From assembly GCA_947179485.1 (NCBI GenBank), contig CAMXBY010000005.1, forward strand, positions 310,001-374,000: DNA of 64,000 bases. The letters are read 5' to 3'. A model generated the notes under the pieces. The model saw nothing but the letters and a program-made list of their open reading frames with translations. It was not told where the DNA came from and did no database searches. A program made the translations under genes and the position numbers. This document shows, one piece after another, positions 24,744-37,604 of the stretch. This stretch comes from Allacma fusca. Its lineage: Eukaryota; Arthropoda; Collembola; Symphypleona; Sminthuridae. The stretch's first letter is position 1. Each line of letters opens with the position of its first letter.

Positions 24744-25306
24744 ATGGCATGTTATTTAAGAAATCCTTCGGGACTAAAAATCTCAAGTGCCCGCTTTTTA
24801 GTAATAATTGTTTTATTAAGCAATTTACTGCCTACAAAGTTAATAGTGGGTTCCCCGGGAGGAGCTTCAGTGTCATCATGCGCGCCCGTGACACCGTGTC
24901 ATGGCCATGGCCCGGTGAGGACTTTTACCGATACTCTGATTGTGAGCAGATTGGTAGAACCTGGTCAGAAGTTGGAAGTCAAACTGGCCTCAACTCCTGG
25001 GTCAGGTTTTTTAAGGGATTTTCAATCGTTGCCAGAACTTCAAATTTTTTCAGAGAAACTCCTCACGGAAACTTCACACGTGAGATAACTTCTGGTTCGG
25101 AATTTTATAAAGCACAAGCTAAAATTCAAGATTGTTTGAATGTTCCAAGCTCTTCTACTACCGGACCGGAACGAAAGAGTTATTTTGGAGTGGGAAGCTC
25201 CGTACAAGGAAGGGGATTATCGATTGTAATTACTACTTTAATCCTTTATTTTTATGTAGTATATTTATTACTACTGATGAAGTTCAAATTATATAATTAT
25301 ACGTAG
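24744..25306 (+). pseudogene. Secreted reeler-domain-like protein, one frameshift
   Basis: From the ATG at 24744 the frame codes for a short N terminus, a hydrophobic signal-like segment (FLVIIVLLSNLL), then GGASVSSCAPVTPCHGHGP and VEPGQKLEVKL. This matches the start of the reeler domain (G-A-P...C...P-H-G...P-G-Q...V-L) found in insect defence proteins and ferric reductase relatives. At a run of T near 25007-25012 the fitting reading moves to the overlapping frame, which continues with FFKGFSIVART, the expected next motif (F-x-G-F-x-x-x-A-R). It ends at 25306 after a hydrophobic tail (GLSIVITTLILYFYVVYLLL). A lost T explains the shift. It is intronless, with TATA before it and AATAAA at 25372. 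It lies inside a hAT element, opposite the transposase. It may be cargo, a captured retrocopy, or a live gene with a sequence error. Confidence 0.6.
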
Positions 25307-25371
25307 ATATTTCATTTACTTCCATCTCAATCACAGGGTTATTTGTGGAAGCGCACACTTGTAAAAACGAC

Positions 25372-25377
25372 AATAAA
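25372..25377 (+). promoter_or_regulatory. Polyadenylation signal AATAAA
   Basis: AATAAA lies 66 nt after the stop of the reeler-like frame, with a second AATAAA overlapping five bases on. Position and strand fit the end of that unit. Confidence 0.4.
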
Positions 25378-25752
25378 ATAAAATCCCTGGCTCAACTTTT
25401 AACCTATTTTACACACTGAAAATAGAGCACTGGTGCATTTTTGCAGTTACTAATAATAGCTGTCTAGTCCACTGACAAACTACGTTTTTTATTGATACAC
25501 AGTACTATCAAATAAATTTTAGTTGAAACCGGTAATAGTAAACTCATATTTAACAAAGTTCGAAGTGACATTGGTAAGAAGTAGCCTCATCCAAACAAGC
25601 ACACGAATTTGCAGCTAAATATTACAATAATGGGAACAACAATAATTACTTCACAGATTAATCACCAGCTTGCAATCAATAAATATTGTGATATAACCAC
25701 ATATGACAGGTGAAGCGTTGCCTTGCCCACGTCGGTTAAATAAATTTAATTG

Positions 25753-28688
25753 TTAAATTGTCTCCCAAAGCGAGGCTAAATCTGACAAAAGCTTTTTGTT
25801 CTTGTGGAGAAACACTTTGTTCTCTAAATTCACACCATCTAGTTTATGACCCAAACCTTTAGTGAATGCACTAGCTGTACCAAACATTCGTTCGACATTG
25901 GCAGTCGAATCCGGAATCGACAAATAATCTAGTGCCAATGGTGAGAGAATAGGATACTCGCCACTAATATTCTCCCAAAATTTAAATACATCAGCATCCT
26001 CATCAAGATTATCGAATGAGTGATTGGATAAGTACTTCTGTAACTGTTCTTGGAGGCCGTTCTGTGCTGCTGCCATTGAGGATAACTGCATTCTTCGTAT
26101 CTGATCTTTCATTTCAGTTACTAAAATCATGGCATTTAAAATATATTTTGGTTAGCTGATTAGCTGAAATAAGGTATCAATCTCACCTGTCTAGCAACAG
26201 ATAAAAATGAAATATTAGTACATATAACACTCACCTAATGGGAATTTGCTCTTTTTTGGTTCGCATTCATTTGGCGCACTTGTTCAAGTGCTACTGTTGA
26301 TACTTTCTTGTACCGTTACGGGATTCATCAGGTTAAACTCGGATAATAAATACTTCTTTGCTAATTCTTGTTTGTCAATTGGCAGTATCATTCGGTAGCG
26401 TGGATCAAGTGTTGTAGCGATGAGATACGTAGCGTCGAATCCAACAGCAGATTCATGAAACCATTTTGAGAATTTTTGCTTTAAAGAACTTTTAATTAAA
26501 CCCGCTGAATCCTTAAAGATGTCATCCGAATCATACTGATCGAGGTGATGGTAAATAGATAAAATCGTAACAATGACCTCGGATGATACAGCTTCTTTTT
26601 CTTTCCCCACCATGCATGTGTACAGATGAAAAGGTTGCAGAAAATCCACACATCGTGTGATTATTTCCCAGTTGTCTTCAGATATAATGTACTTGTGCTT
26701 CCCATGCATTTTCAAAACAGATTCCACATTGTCTTTCAAAAGACAGAGCCGCTTGAACACCAAATAAATGTAGTTCCAACGCGTTTCACAGAAAGAAATA
26801 AGTCCTACTTTGGAAACCTTTACTAGCTCTGAAGTGAGTTTTGCCGATTTTGAAAACTTCGATACCAACTCTTTTACTTTTCCAATAACGAAATGTATTC
26901 GCGGGTCCACAGTGAACTTTTTCAAGCAAACAAGTATTGTGTGAATGAAGCAAGTTAACCTTTTGAATGATGGATTCATTCCGTCCAAAATCTGCTCATT
27001 TTCGTCAAATTCGGGTATTTGTGGGTTCATATAATGATCTTTATCAATCTCACTGTCTTGCTCTTCATCAGAAGTTTCCTGATCCTCCCCATCTGCTTCC
27101 ATTCCACTTATTTCCGTTCTACAAGACTCATTAGGGGAATTATCCATGTGACAAAAAATCTGTTTATCGATGCGATGGCTGCATATCATGTTCGATGCTC
27201 CGTCGGTAATTGAGCGCCAAATTTGACGTGGATGAATGTCAAAAGATTTCACGACTTCACGCATTTCCCTGACAATGTCATCAGCCTTATGCGTGACGCT
27301 GGTAAACTTTTGTACGCCTAATATTACATTTACTTTTCTATGAAGATCTCGGGAGTAAAATGATGCTGTCACTCCTAAAAAACTGCTTCGATGCCCATTC
27401 TTCGTCCAAATATCGGAACAAATTGTGAGTCTTGTCACCGACTTCAACATTTTTCGTATCATGTCACGGCTCGCTTCAAGATTCTTCGTGAATTCTTTTC
27501 GTATAGTTCTTTTGTCTGGAATTTTAATTTTCGGATCGATAGCTTGGAAACAATTCTGAAATTCCTCGGACTGTAGAACATTCGCAGATATTGAAGTACA
27601 TCCATAAAGAAAAGCCAGTTTCCGTCTCAACACAAGTTGTTTCGGATGATTTGCAGGATAATGTTTAAAAAATTCAAGCTTCGGTTGTTTTTGCTCTTTC
27701 ACATTTAACTGCTTGTCGTCCTGCTTCTCTACTTCCTGGTATTTGGTAGGGTTACATTTTTTAAGGTGTCTCTTCAAATTTGTAGCATTAATTGAGTTTA
27801 GTTTAATTTCACAATACCGGCACTGACTAGTTCCACTGACACTTTTAACAAAATGACTCCATACACCAGATGATAAGGATTTCCTTTTGAGCCTATCTGT
27901 CGATGCAGCTGCAGTGGTCCCCTGTTGTGGCAGATCAGAGGTTGTTTCAAAATTATGTGGAACGGGAGCACCTAAGCGACATTTTTTGAGAATTAAAAAC
28001 TCCTGTTAAAGACTACAGCAAGAATATACGGGAATTTAATGGTAGAACTTATATTATATGATGATATCATTACTTGAAGAAGAAGATTGTTGTGGTAAGT
28101 AAGTCAAGGTAGAGTTTGACATTGCATCGTCAACATTTTCGTCATTCATGCCTTCATTATTACAGTCGAAATTCGCTGAGGGAATGAAATGAGGATGTAT
28201 TAAAAAATCATTAATGATTGAATTGAAGTGCACTAAGTATTTAAATATAATGTGAGTAGAATTAAATGCATTTCAGCTTACCTGTGGTCCTTTTTCTAGT
28301 GAAATAGTACTCTATTGTGCGAGGAGTAACAGGAGAGGAATTGTGACAACTGGATACTCTCGTTGATGGACAATGTAATTGATTGTTGTCTTGCAAAGTA
28401 CTCAATTCTTCTACAGAAACCAAAAAACCAAAAATACTAAATCAGTTAAATTTTTAAAGTTGTATGGACAAGGAACCATCTAATCTGTCTCAAATAATTT
28501 TTGCCGTATAATGTACCTGATGAGTTGCCGACATCGTCCGAGCTCTGGGTTATAACCATTATGATTTCGCTCCCTTCCGGGGTTGTCGATGGTTCATATT
28601 GATTAACAAAGTTGCCATCTAAAGACACAGCTATTTCGTTACCTTGAAAAGACTGGTCATTTAGATAAATCGTTTCTTGGTCACTCAT
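25753..28688 (-). CDS. hAT transposase, five exons, one in-frame TGA
   Basis: The exons run 28688-28517, 28410-28282, 28175-28074, 27971-26235 and 26120-25753. All introns are GT-AG and every phase matches, giving 836 codons with stop. In order: an acidic N terminus (MSDQETIYLNDQ), a BED zinc finger (W-x-H-F, CRYCEIK, NLKRHLKKC), the RNase H-like core with CSDIWTKNG and SITDGASNM carrying the two expected catalytic aspartates, an acidic insertion, ETRWNY, TLDPRY, and the C-terminal dimerisation region with DSTANVERMFGTASAF. One TGA at 26284-26286 interrupts exon 4. An alternative donor GTAGCA starting at 26294 has the same phase and would skip it. The acidic insertion and full-length structure are typical for coding hAT copies. 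Its product would cut and paste elements with matching ends, here those of 23512-29375. Confidence 0.85.
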
Positions 28689-28943
28689 ATTCTTAGTTTT
28701 ATTTTTATATTCACGTTCAGTTTTGAAGGCATGCTACTGCTGAGCGATGTATGGTAATATGCAGTTTTCCATGCTATGATTAAGTTTCCGTCCAATGCAA
28801 CGTGAAAGCTTTTATTTTATAAAAAACAGATTCGGTTGGAAAGCGTAATCTAGATGGCGTGAATATTCTTTGCATATATATTTCCAGTAGAAGGTTGTAT
28901 TATGAGCATGAACCGATGAGCGCACAAGGACAGAAAACAGGTT

Positions 28944-29375
28944 CTGTCTTCCGTGGCACACATACAGAAGTATCCTTCTCTAATGCATATAATGAAATCG
29001 TCGAGTCTCAGTCAGTCCTTACAATGTAATGTCAAAGTCCCAGTCAGTCTCAGTCTCAGCATACATGGTGCAATACAGTCTAAGTCAGTCTCAGTCCCTA
29101 ACCCAGTCTATGTTTCACAAGTCCGTCCCAACAGACTCAGTCCTAAATCCCCAACATTACTGTCTTCCGTGGCACACATACAGAAGTATCCTTCTCTAAT
29201 GCATATAATGAAATCGTCGAGTCTCAGTCAGTCCTTACAATGTAATGTCAAAGTCCCAGTCAGTCTCAGTCTCAGCATACATGGTGCAATACAGTCTAAG
29301 TCAGTCTCAGTCCCTAACCCAGTCTATGTTTCACAAGTCCGTCCCAACAGACTCAGTCCTAAATCCCCAACATTA
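28944..29375. repeat. Exact 216-bp tandem duplication
   Basis: Sequence from CTGTCTTCCGTGGCACACAT at 28944 repeats without visible difference from 29160 to 29375. Each unit contains CAGTCAGTCTCAGTC words. As 216 is a multiple of three, a frame at 28953-29405 runs through both copies; I do not regard it as a gene. It is the right end of the hAT element, so that end carries two copies of its putative transposase-binding region. Confidence 0.9.
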
Positions 29376-29383
29376 GTTGTAGC

Positions 29384-32001
29384 AGCATTAATCCTAACCC
29401 TGTAAAAGATAAGCTGGATTAATAAAACTCCGGGCGTATGAAGTGACAATGCCAAGTCAAAAAGAATGTATTTAACGAAGTGGGAAAGCTTTGGGGTAAT
29501 AAACGAGGGAGGTGTGTTGGAGCATGCACAAGACTGACCCTTGACCCTACAGGGGCTACTTTTTTTAAAGTGGCCAGATTATCTTAGAGATGTCAGTTTC
29601 AGTCATTGAAGCCCTCAAAAAAGACTTCATTAATTAAAGACGGCAGACCGATTTTTCAGCTTAACTTCGAATTGAAAAAGGAATACGGAAGGTAGAAGTT
29701 AGGGATCTGATATATGTACATAGCAAGTGTAGACTGTATATGTTTATAATGTGTTCGTATGATTTATATTAAAATGTGTCTGTTACTACAACATATACAA
29801 GGAGATGACATTCCTCAATATCTGTTTTCCTTGCATAGAGGGTCTATAGGAAACTCAAACCTTTGGGATTAATTCAGGAGAAAGTCTCACGCGTCATCCA
29901 CAATCCACACTGGGTGACTTTAATTAAATTTTGGATTTGAGTAATTATTTTTATAAAATAATATTTTTTATGTGAGCTGAATATTCAATCATTGAGTGGT
30001 TTTAACATTGATAGAGCTGAAGTTGTTATAAGCGCTTTTAAAGTGCTATGTGTTAGGTGGGGGCATGGTGAGACATACATGTTTAACCGTAAGTAAGTAA
30101 ACTAATTGTGAGTGGAAAATTCTCAGTTGCAGAACTGACAAGCAATAATTAACATTTAAGGCATGTATGATCTACACGATGGAGCAGAGAAATATCTATG
30201 TTAGTAACTGATGAAATAGAATCAATAGCAACTATTGGCAGATCATAAAATATCCAAAAGCACTTGGAGAAAATGTACCGAAACTGCCGTAATGGAGTAA
30301 AAGGTGACGGCGTCAAAATTAAAGAAAGGTAGATTTGGGGGAATTAAGGCCAGTTAAATACAACGGATTAGTTCTTGTGGAGATTCGTTAGAAGGAAACA
30401 AATCATTGGGGATTATTACAAAAGTGCTAATTCATTAAGCGTCGAAGCGTCGGGATGTTATTCAATAGCCAGTGATCGCATGTGTACATAATAATGTGGG
30501 ACATGTACAATTTAGAGATCTAATTAATTAACTAATTATCTGTAATAAATTAGCAGCTACTGTTTTGTAAAGGACAGTCAAAATGTAGGCAGATATTCTA
30601 GCAGTCCGATAAATTTTAATAGGCGATCCAGAGGTGTCCATTTGAAATCACCTTCGTTCATCCTTCAGAAGGGGAACCGTTTCCAATTACCCGTTCCTTC
30701 ATCGTTCAGTAAAATGAAGCCTTCTGAATATTTACCCTTCCTTCACCCTTCCTTCATTCAAATCCTACTATAATCCTTCCTTCAGCCTTCAAAAATATTT
30801 AAATGCCCTTCATACGTTACCTTCCGTCCATGTTCATTTATTTATCGCAAATCTTTTAACACAAGTCACAAAATCAGAGCTTTAAACTTCAAACTTCTTA
30901 CCGCTAAAAAACTAATAATTAGTTTACAACTTATGTGATAAGCAGAATTTCCAGATGCATCAAATTTTCACAATCAGATCAATAATCACAATAAAAGTCG
31001 CTATCATCAAAAGTGTAAAATTACACCCCTGTCCTGTCTGAATACGCTCAGTCAGTTTCTGACCACGACACATTGGCATTTGCTTGATACTATATAAACT
31101 ACTTTTAATTGTCTTAATTTATACCGTCAACTTTCCAACATTATGACAAATGAGACCAACCTATTTTAAGGTTCTCCTATTTGTGAAACCCAATTAATAT
31201 TATCTTAAAATAAAGTAACAAAAAGGGAAGGCAACAGTGACAACCACGTTCCATTACTGTCAACTGTGGAGTCCTCAATTCCTCAAAAGGCCCGTAAAGT
31301 CTTACATACATATGTAACAAATTTAACTCTAGTCTTTCACCTGACAGCCAATTTTGTTGTCACGTCTACCCATACCCATGGGGAAATTGTGTCAATAATT
31401 TATTTACTAACCGGTCAGGATTACTGTACTATACACAGCCCAGACTTGGCTTCTAATTCTCTTCAAAATTCTTAGGTTAAGAACATTGTGATTTCAAAAT
31501 ATTCAAATCTGGATGATTTTGTTCGTAGTTCAGTTATTTAAAATTAAGCGAGAATCTAAATCTACGTATAATCCCATACAAATATATATTGCTCAAAAAC
31601 ATCATATTAATTAGCCATATTGCTAGTGATTATTTATTATGTGCAGGGTAAATACGCCAATTTGTCATGTGCTTACTTTTTAAAATTATTTTCTAAATTC
31701 TTGTTGCAAAAAAGGTCTACCTGATCAAATTACCATTTTTGCTTTCATTTCCATCCGTACTCCTGTTTACTTTTTATACGCACACGTACAGAGATGACTA
31801 TACAAACATTTGCAGAAACTTTTCAGCACTGTTGCTATATAATATCCTCAGTGTGAACGTGCTTAATTGCCTGATTTTGAAATGCACATACATTTAAATC
31901 CTTAGTCTTGTTATTTCTAGGCACATCTGTGTGAGTCACTCAAAGATGATATAAATTATGCTTATCTACCCTTATATAAACAAAATTTAAAGAGGTAATG
32001 T
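29384..32001. other. No gene recognised; CCTTC-rich patch near 30630-30840
   Basis: Mostly AT-rich unique DNA. At 30629 a hAT-style start CAGAGGTGTCCATTTGAAAT precedes repeated CCTTCATCCTTC words, suggesting one end of an element. I found no matching right end. No exon chain is supported. Confidence 0.4.
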
Positions 32002-32251
32002 TGGAAGCTCCAAGTTAGCCAATTATGTTAGAATAAAAATTACCTTCCATTCATCATGCAGCTTGATTGTTTCGTTACAAACCAATTATTCTACATTATG
32101 ACCACATATATTTTGGATCGCTGGTTGTCGGCCGTCGGCTAGGTTGGACAGTTTGTCGGCTGTCGGCCGTCTGCCAAGTTGTATATTTAGCCGACATCTG
32201 TCGGCTAACTTGGACCGATATTTGTCGGCCGTCGGCTAACTTGGAGCTTCC
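32002..32251. mobile_element. 250-bp hAT MITE, GTCGGC-rich
   Basis: TIRs GGAAGCTCCAAGTTAGCC and GGCTAACTTGGAGCTTCC mirror each other over 18 bp. The 8-bp TSD GGTAATGT is exact, at 31994-32001 and 32252-32259. The right half repeats TTGTCGGC(C/T)GTCGGC words. One extra T lies at the left end. Confidence 0.88.
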
Positions 32252-32351
32252 GGTAATGTTTATTGTGTATATGTTGGGCTATGTAGGGCTTCAATAAAAT
32301 GCGGGATGGTGGGATGGCGGGATGACTCAATAAAATTCGGGATGGTGGGAT

Positions 32352-32620
32352 CAGTGCTCGGACTGGGTACGGGTAATACTCGGGTAAATGGGTATGGGTA
32401 CTGGTATGGGTACTACCCGGGTACAGAATTCGAGTACTCGCAAGTACGCGGGTACTACCCGGGTACTCTGGATTTTAGTCATTAAAGTGGGTACAGGTAC
32501 GGGTACGGGTATGGGTACTCACTCAATGACAAATGGGTAGTACCCAATAGATACGGGTATTACAATGTAAAATATCCGTACCCGTACATGCTGTACCCGA
32601 GTATTTATGGGTACTTCAAG
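32352..32620. repeat. GGGTAC subterminal repeat array (left)
   Basis: Tens of GGGTAC/GGGTAT/TACCCG words in loose tandem, the mirror of those at 37605-37857. In the hAT family such repeats usually bind transposase; that role here is inference. Confidence 0.75.
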
Positions 32621-32799
32621 GATTCCTACGGAAATGGATTACTGTGATTGAGACTAGCAAAGCGCAAAATTGGAGGGAAATCTACTTTGATCCTTTGTGT
32701 CATTGAAAGAGCCAGAGGCTTGGTTTCGTTTCTGATTACGTAGCTGTTGCATTCTACCGCTGTATACTTTTTCGATTACTACCAAGATTACCTGTAATA

Positions 32800-35700
32800 A
32801 TGGATCCCGAAGAAATTCTTTCCGGAAATGAGTCTTCTCAAGAATATATTGAAGAAATTCTTGCAGACGGTAAAAAGTCTGGCAAATCTCCTATTTACCA
32901 ACATTTTCAATGGAACGCATCTGAGGGGAAGTTTAAGTGCAATCATTGCAAGTACGTGCATGCATTACCCTTTATTCATTAACATTTCATGTTAGTATAA
33001 TACTGTTGAGAATTATTTGTATATTATACTTTAATTTGCAACAATTATAATTTTTATTCTAGGGAATTTATCAAACAGGGATCAAAGTCAACAGGAAATC
33101 TGTGGAAACACATGGGCCGAATGCATAAAGCAATTTCTATTTCCAATCAACCAAATTCACCAAACACGCTGGGAATCAAAAAGTACTTGCAACCGAAGGT
33201 ATTAAACCCATGTCCCTTCAGTTTGCCTATAATGTTTGATAATATATTAATGCAACATTATCTGCTGAAGAATATTGTGATGCAGAATATTTATATGTAA
33301 ATACAGTAGTATTGTTCACTCTTAATTCACAGGGGTTTGCAAAAGACGACTTCGAGAAGAAACTTTTGGACTTCATAATTTTGACCGATCAGCCTTTCAC
33401 TATTACTGAATCCGAGTCTTTTCAGGGCTTTGCGCTGTACAATCGCCCTTCCGAAATAAAATCACTTCCTTGTGCAAAAACTATTAAAGCTAAGTTGCTA
33501 CAACTTTATGATTTGGAGAAGGTGAACGTTGCAAAAAAGTTGAAAGTAAGTACATGATAGATGTAATCGAAGCAATCATAAGTAATTACATATACGCGAA
33601 GTCCTGAAATATTTTAAAAGGAATTTTGTGGTAATCATGTATCTATTAAAGAGTTATAACTTAATTAAACGAATTTGGCATGTCTTGTGGTTGTAAATTA
33701 TATAACTAACTATTCTTGATGAATTGAAAAGGATGCTCCAGGAAAAATATCGATAATAATGGATTGCTGGACTTCGCGTAACGGCATTTCATTCAACGGA
33801 ATAAGCGCCACCTGGATTAATACAAATTGGGAATATGAAGAAATTTTGCTTGACTTGGCAATTCTGAAAGGAAGACATTCAGGAAAACTCTTGGCGGAAT
33901 CCTTGGTCAAGGTTTTTGAAGACTATCAGATTCTAGGGAAAATTTCAACCATAACCACTGACAACGCCAGCAATAACATCACGATGATGAAGGAATTGGA
34001 AAGCATAATGTCGGAAAAGGTTCGTGCAATTACACTTAAGTTGACTCAAATATGTAAACATTGTTGAGTTATGAACTTCCACGCAAGATATTATGCTGCG
34101 AGTCCCTTGCTCCGAACTGATTAAACTATACTCAATCCATTTTATCTTAAGAATCTTATATTTTGCTTGTATTTTTACAAAAATGTATTTCAGGGTGTGA
34201 CGTTTGAATCTGGTAATCAACATATCCGATGCCTTGCTCACATCGTCAACCTCGCATGCAAAGATGATATGTCTATCTTGAAGAAGATATCAGAAGTGGA
34301 TATTGTACGTGACGATTTATGCTCTCAGGGAAATCACTCCGATGTGGAAAGCCTTGACGATTCTAGTTCTGACGAAAATCAATTTGATTCCGATGTGAAT
34401 AGTTCTGGCGAAGATGAAGCCAGCTCTAGCAATACGTTGTCGATTTATGAACGGGTATGCTCCAATTTTCAAACAACGGTATTACAAGTTGTCCAAGCTG
34501 GACTAAATGCAACTAATACATCAATTAGTACTTTTAAATAGAAGGGAATTTTTTTTGGAATAGTTGAGTTAAATTGGCGGATTTAAAATGCTCATCTTGG
34601 AATATATTCTTGTTTTGATGAAACTATTTCATATTTTACCCTTGTGGAATTTAAATTTTCCAATGTTCCAAGATTCGTAGAGATTATATAGATATTTTGC
34701 TTCTTTAGAGACTTTTTTAAATGCTGGAGGAAGTATATGCAGACTGGATGTAGTTATTCTATAAATTAAATTCTGTATGTAAAAACTAAGGAGGAAACTT
34801 AAAGTAGTTCAACGTAACATCTAGGGGTCGAATTTAAAGAATCGAATTAACTGCGATTTAACATGTGAAATAAGTATTACAAAGTCAATCTGCCATTATT
34901 TCAAAAATATTGAACTTCAAGACCCTTTGTGAATAACATCACAACTTGTACTCGAGTTAACTGTTGAACTCTCATACTTTTAGGATCCGGACCAGGGCAA
35001 TATATTGTTGAATTTTCGATTAGTTAAGTTTTTAGGAGTAAAATGATGTTTCCTTATGCCCTACATAAATCCTACGGTAGGTATTTTATTCCGGAAAATA
35101 TTGAGTATTTGCAATAAATTGTTTTCAAAAACATTTTTAGGTCCGAAAGTCGATCTCCATGATACGACGATCAAGTTACTTCCGACAGAGTTTCTATGAA
35201 GCTTGTGAAATTAAAAAGGTTAAACATAAGCAGCTGGTCCTGGACAATCAAGTGCGATGGAACACTGGGTATTTCATGCTAACCCGGTTAATGGAAATGC
35301 GCGAGGTTAGAATTGGTCGCCGAATTCCAATGATTACACAATACGACTTCAATCATTAGTTTATGTAATTATACAACCACCTTAAAAACCACCCAATGAA
35401 AATTTCAGCCTTATAAAAGCTTGCGCCGAAGTGAAAAGCAGCTATCTAGCTTCCAGCTTGAAGAACACGAATGGGATCTTATTTCTGAAATGATTACGTT
35501 CCTAAAGGTATTTGCAATTTGCACCGATTCAGATTATTAAATTAATTATATTATTAATACATGTTGGCTTCCAGGTTGAATTCAGGTGATGTATTTTACT
35601 AGCATTTACACTTATTACAGCTAACAGTGTTAAGTTTTACTAACAACGTATAGTTGGTAAAATATTTGTGGTTGTAGATCGGTATCAACCTATTATTAGG

Positions 35701-37491
35701 CAAAATGCTAGTACGCGATACCAAGCAGTTGTAGATATTGATAACTTTTTCGTATTTTACCATAAGTTTAGCCGTAGTGTGAGCTGATTTTGTTACCACA
35801 CGGGGTATTAAAAAATATTACGCCCTTCACGATATAAAATATGATTACATAAAATTGCGGTTACTTTAATTATAAATTACCAGATTTTACCACTTGTACG
35901 CAAACAAGTTTTTTAAACTTTCGGGCCGATTTCAACCATATAAGTAATAATCATTGTGGTTTACATAAGCAATATTCACGACAATATTCGTTGAAATCGT
36001 TTCATTAGTTTTGGATATGACTTTCATTTAACTTGATGCGGAACATTTCAAGAATTTGTACTCAAGAACTGTCGCTCTCGAGCCCGAATTTTATAAACCT
36101 CACTCTATTTGGATAATGTTTTTGTCGACACATTTCTAAGACCTTCCTCAAAAGCCCATACACAACCCGAGATAGATACCGATTTCAACTGTTCAGATCA
36201 GTTGGTAGTATCATAGTCTGAGTTTGAAATTACAACAAAATTTTCTCTATTTATTTCAAATTTTATTTTAGACTAGGGTTGCATTAAAAATGAATCGAAA
36301 TGATTCACTATAGCATATGTGCATTATACAACCTGTTAATGTCACATGATTTGTTTATTCATTTTTGGTTTAGCCGTTTTACGAGATGACTCTTCACTTA
36401 TCCAAAGCCAAACAACCTAGCATGGCACTGTCAGCAGCTATTTATATTGAGCTTTACAATCATTTAGAATCCTACAACGTAAGATTTTATTTATTTATAA
36501 TACTTTCAATTGTGTGCTTATTTAGCTACGTGCTGATGAACTTGTAAAAATACTGCATTCCCTATTAAGTTTAACTTATTGACTTTCAGTCTAGAAGCAA
36601 TTTACCCAAAGAAATGATGGTTGCTGCTAAAGCTGCGTGCGAAAAACTCAACAAATATTATCCAGAATCTGACGGTCTGGTTTACATTCTTGGTTTACGT
36701 AAGCGTTTATACTGAACTTTGTATTTATTTATTTGTAGTATAAAACGTATCCCTCAACTAAATTGGAGTTTACAAAAATGTAGTTCTCGACCCAAGGTGC
36801 AAGCTTGAGTGGTACAAATCCGTTGGGATTGACACTCAAACCATCAGGAAAAATAAAAGGTAAACTTTATTTTCAGCACATGTAATTAATACTAGACTTG
36901 ATGGCCGAGATTTTAGTTAAGATTTCTATGTTTTGCCAGCACTTAAAGTTCAAATAATATTTTTAGAACTGCTCTGGAATTTTGGGACGAGTTTTATAAG
37001 CCCAGCCATGAGTCAGTCAACAATGCTGAGGACAAGCTCGTAGATGATGGAGATATTCTTTCGTCTCAAATGAAACGAAAGCGGATGAGCAAGCCGGATG
37101 AGTTTCGAACATATTTATCCATGCCCCCCGTTGAGAAAGTTGTCAACAATGACATTCTTCAATGGTGGAAGGTTGGTATCTTAATGTATACTTTTATTGA
37201 GAAATAGCTGAGTCATATAGGTTTAATGTTTGTTTCTAGGATCACGAGCAAAGTTTTCCTGTGCTTGCGTCTATGGCAAGAGATTTTTTAGCAGCTTCTG
37301 GAACAGGCGTTCCCATTGAACGTGTTTTCTCATTCGGGCCGGATCTACTGAGCCCGAAAAGACTTTCTATGCAAGGTGAAACCGTACGAAAAAGCTTCTG
37401 CCTGAAAGCCTGGCGAAAAACAGCCCTGGTGACCTATAAGCAGAACAAAATGATTGCGGTAGCCAAAATAATGGCAGGTTCCCGAGATTGA
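32800..37491 (+). CDS. hAT transposase, 12 exons, open throughout (686 aa)
   Basis: Exons: 32800-32951, 33063-33198, 33333-33545, 33732-34019, 34194-34454, 35141-35305, 35410-35507 with one base either side (35409), 36374-36478, 36590-36698, 36784-36859, 36967-37171, 37240-37491. Every intron is GT-AG, all phases fit, and the 2061-nt sum has no internal stop. In order: a BED zinc finger split by intron 1 (CNHCK, then STGNLWKHMGRMH), DQPF near the start of the core, IIMDCWTS and TTDNASNN with the expected catalytic aspartates, HIRCLAHIVNLAC, an acidic serine-rich insertion, VRWNTGYFMLTRL, LLDPRCK, and the C-terminal dimerisation motif VPIERVFSFG. The length fits active hAT enzymes. It lies between matching GGGTAC ends, which it should recognise. 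Twelve exons is many for a hAT gene. The seventh exon is 99 nt (35409-35507). Confidence 0.9.
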
Positions 37492-37604
37492 ATGTAATTT
37501 ACTTCACGTGGACCGTAATTTCTATACCAATATAACGTGATATGACAGCATTTTCAAATAAATATTTTATTAACTTCAAGTAAGATTTACCTTTTTTCTC
37601 TTGA

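Larger units (their letters stand above)
23512..29375 (-). mobile_element. Near-complete hAT transposon with a reeler-like cargo gene
   Basis: The termini are TAATGTTGG and CCAACATTA, with partial matching inward. The exact 8-bp TSD GTTGTAGC lies at 23504-23511 and 29376-29383. CAGTC/CAGTCTCAGTC words crowd both ends, in the same orientation at each end rather than inverted. On the minus strand lies a five-exon hAT transposase (25753-28688). On the plus strand lies an intronless reeler-like unit (24677-25377). A small TA-flanked MITE sits inside at 23743-24118, and the right end carries a 216-bp exact tandem duplication. Confidence 0.85.

Noticed and set aside
28953-29405. 150-codon plus-strand frame with a 72-residue internal repeat
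   Set aside because: It is the translation of the 216-bp tandem duplication at the right end of a hAT; serine- and valine-rich output of CAGTC repeats, no start context or domain.
30629-30840. CCTTC-rich stretch as a complete hAT element
   Set aside because: Only a plausible left end is present; no mirrored right end or TSD was found.
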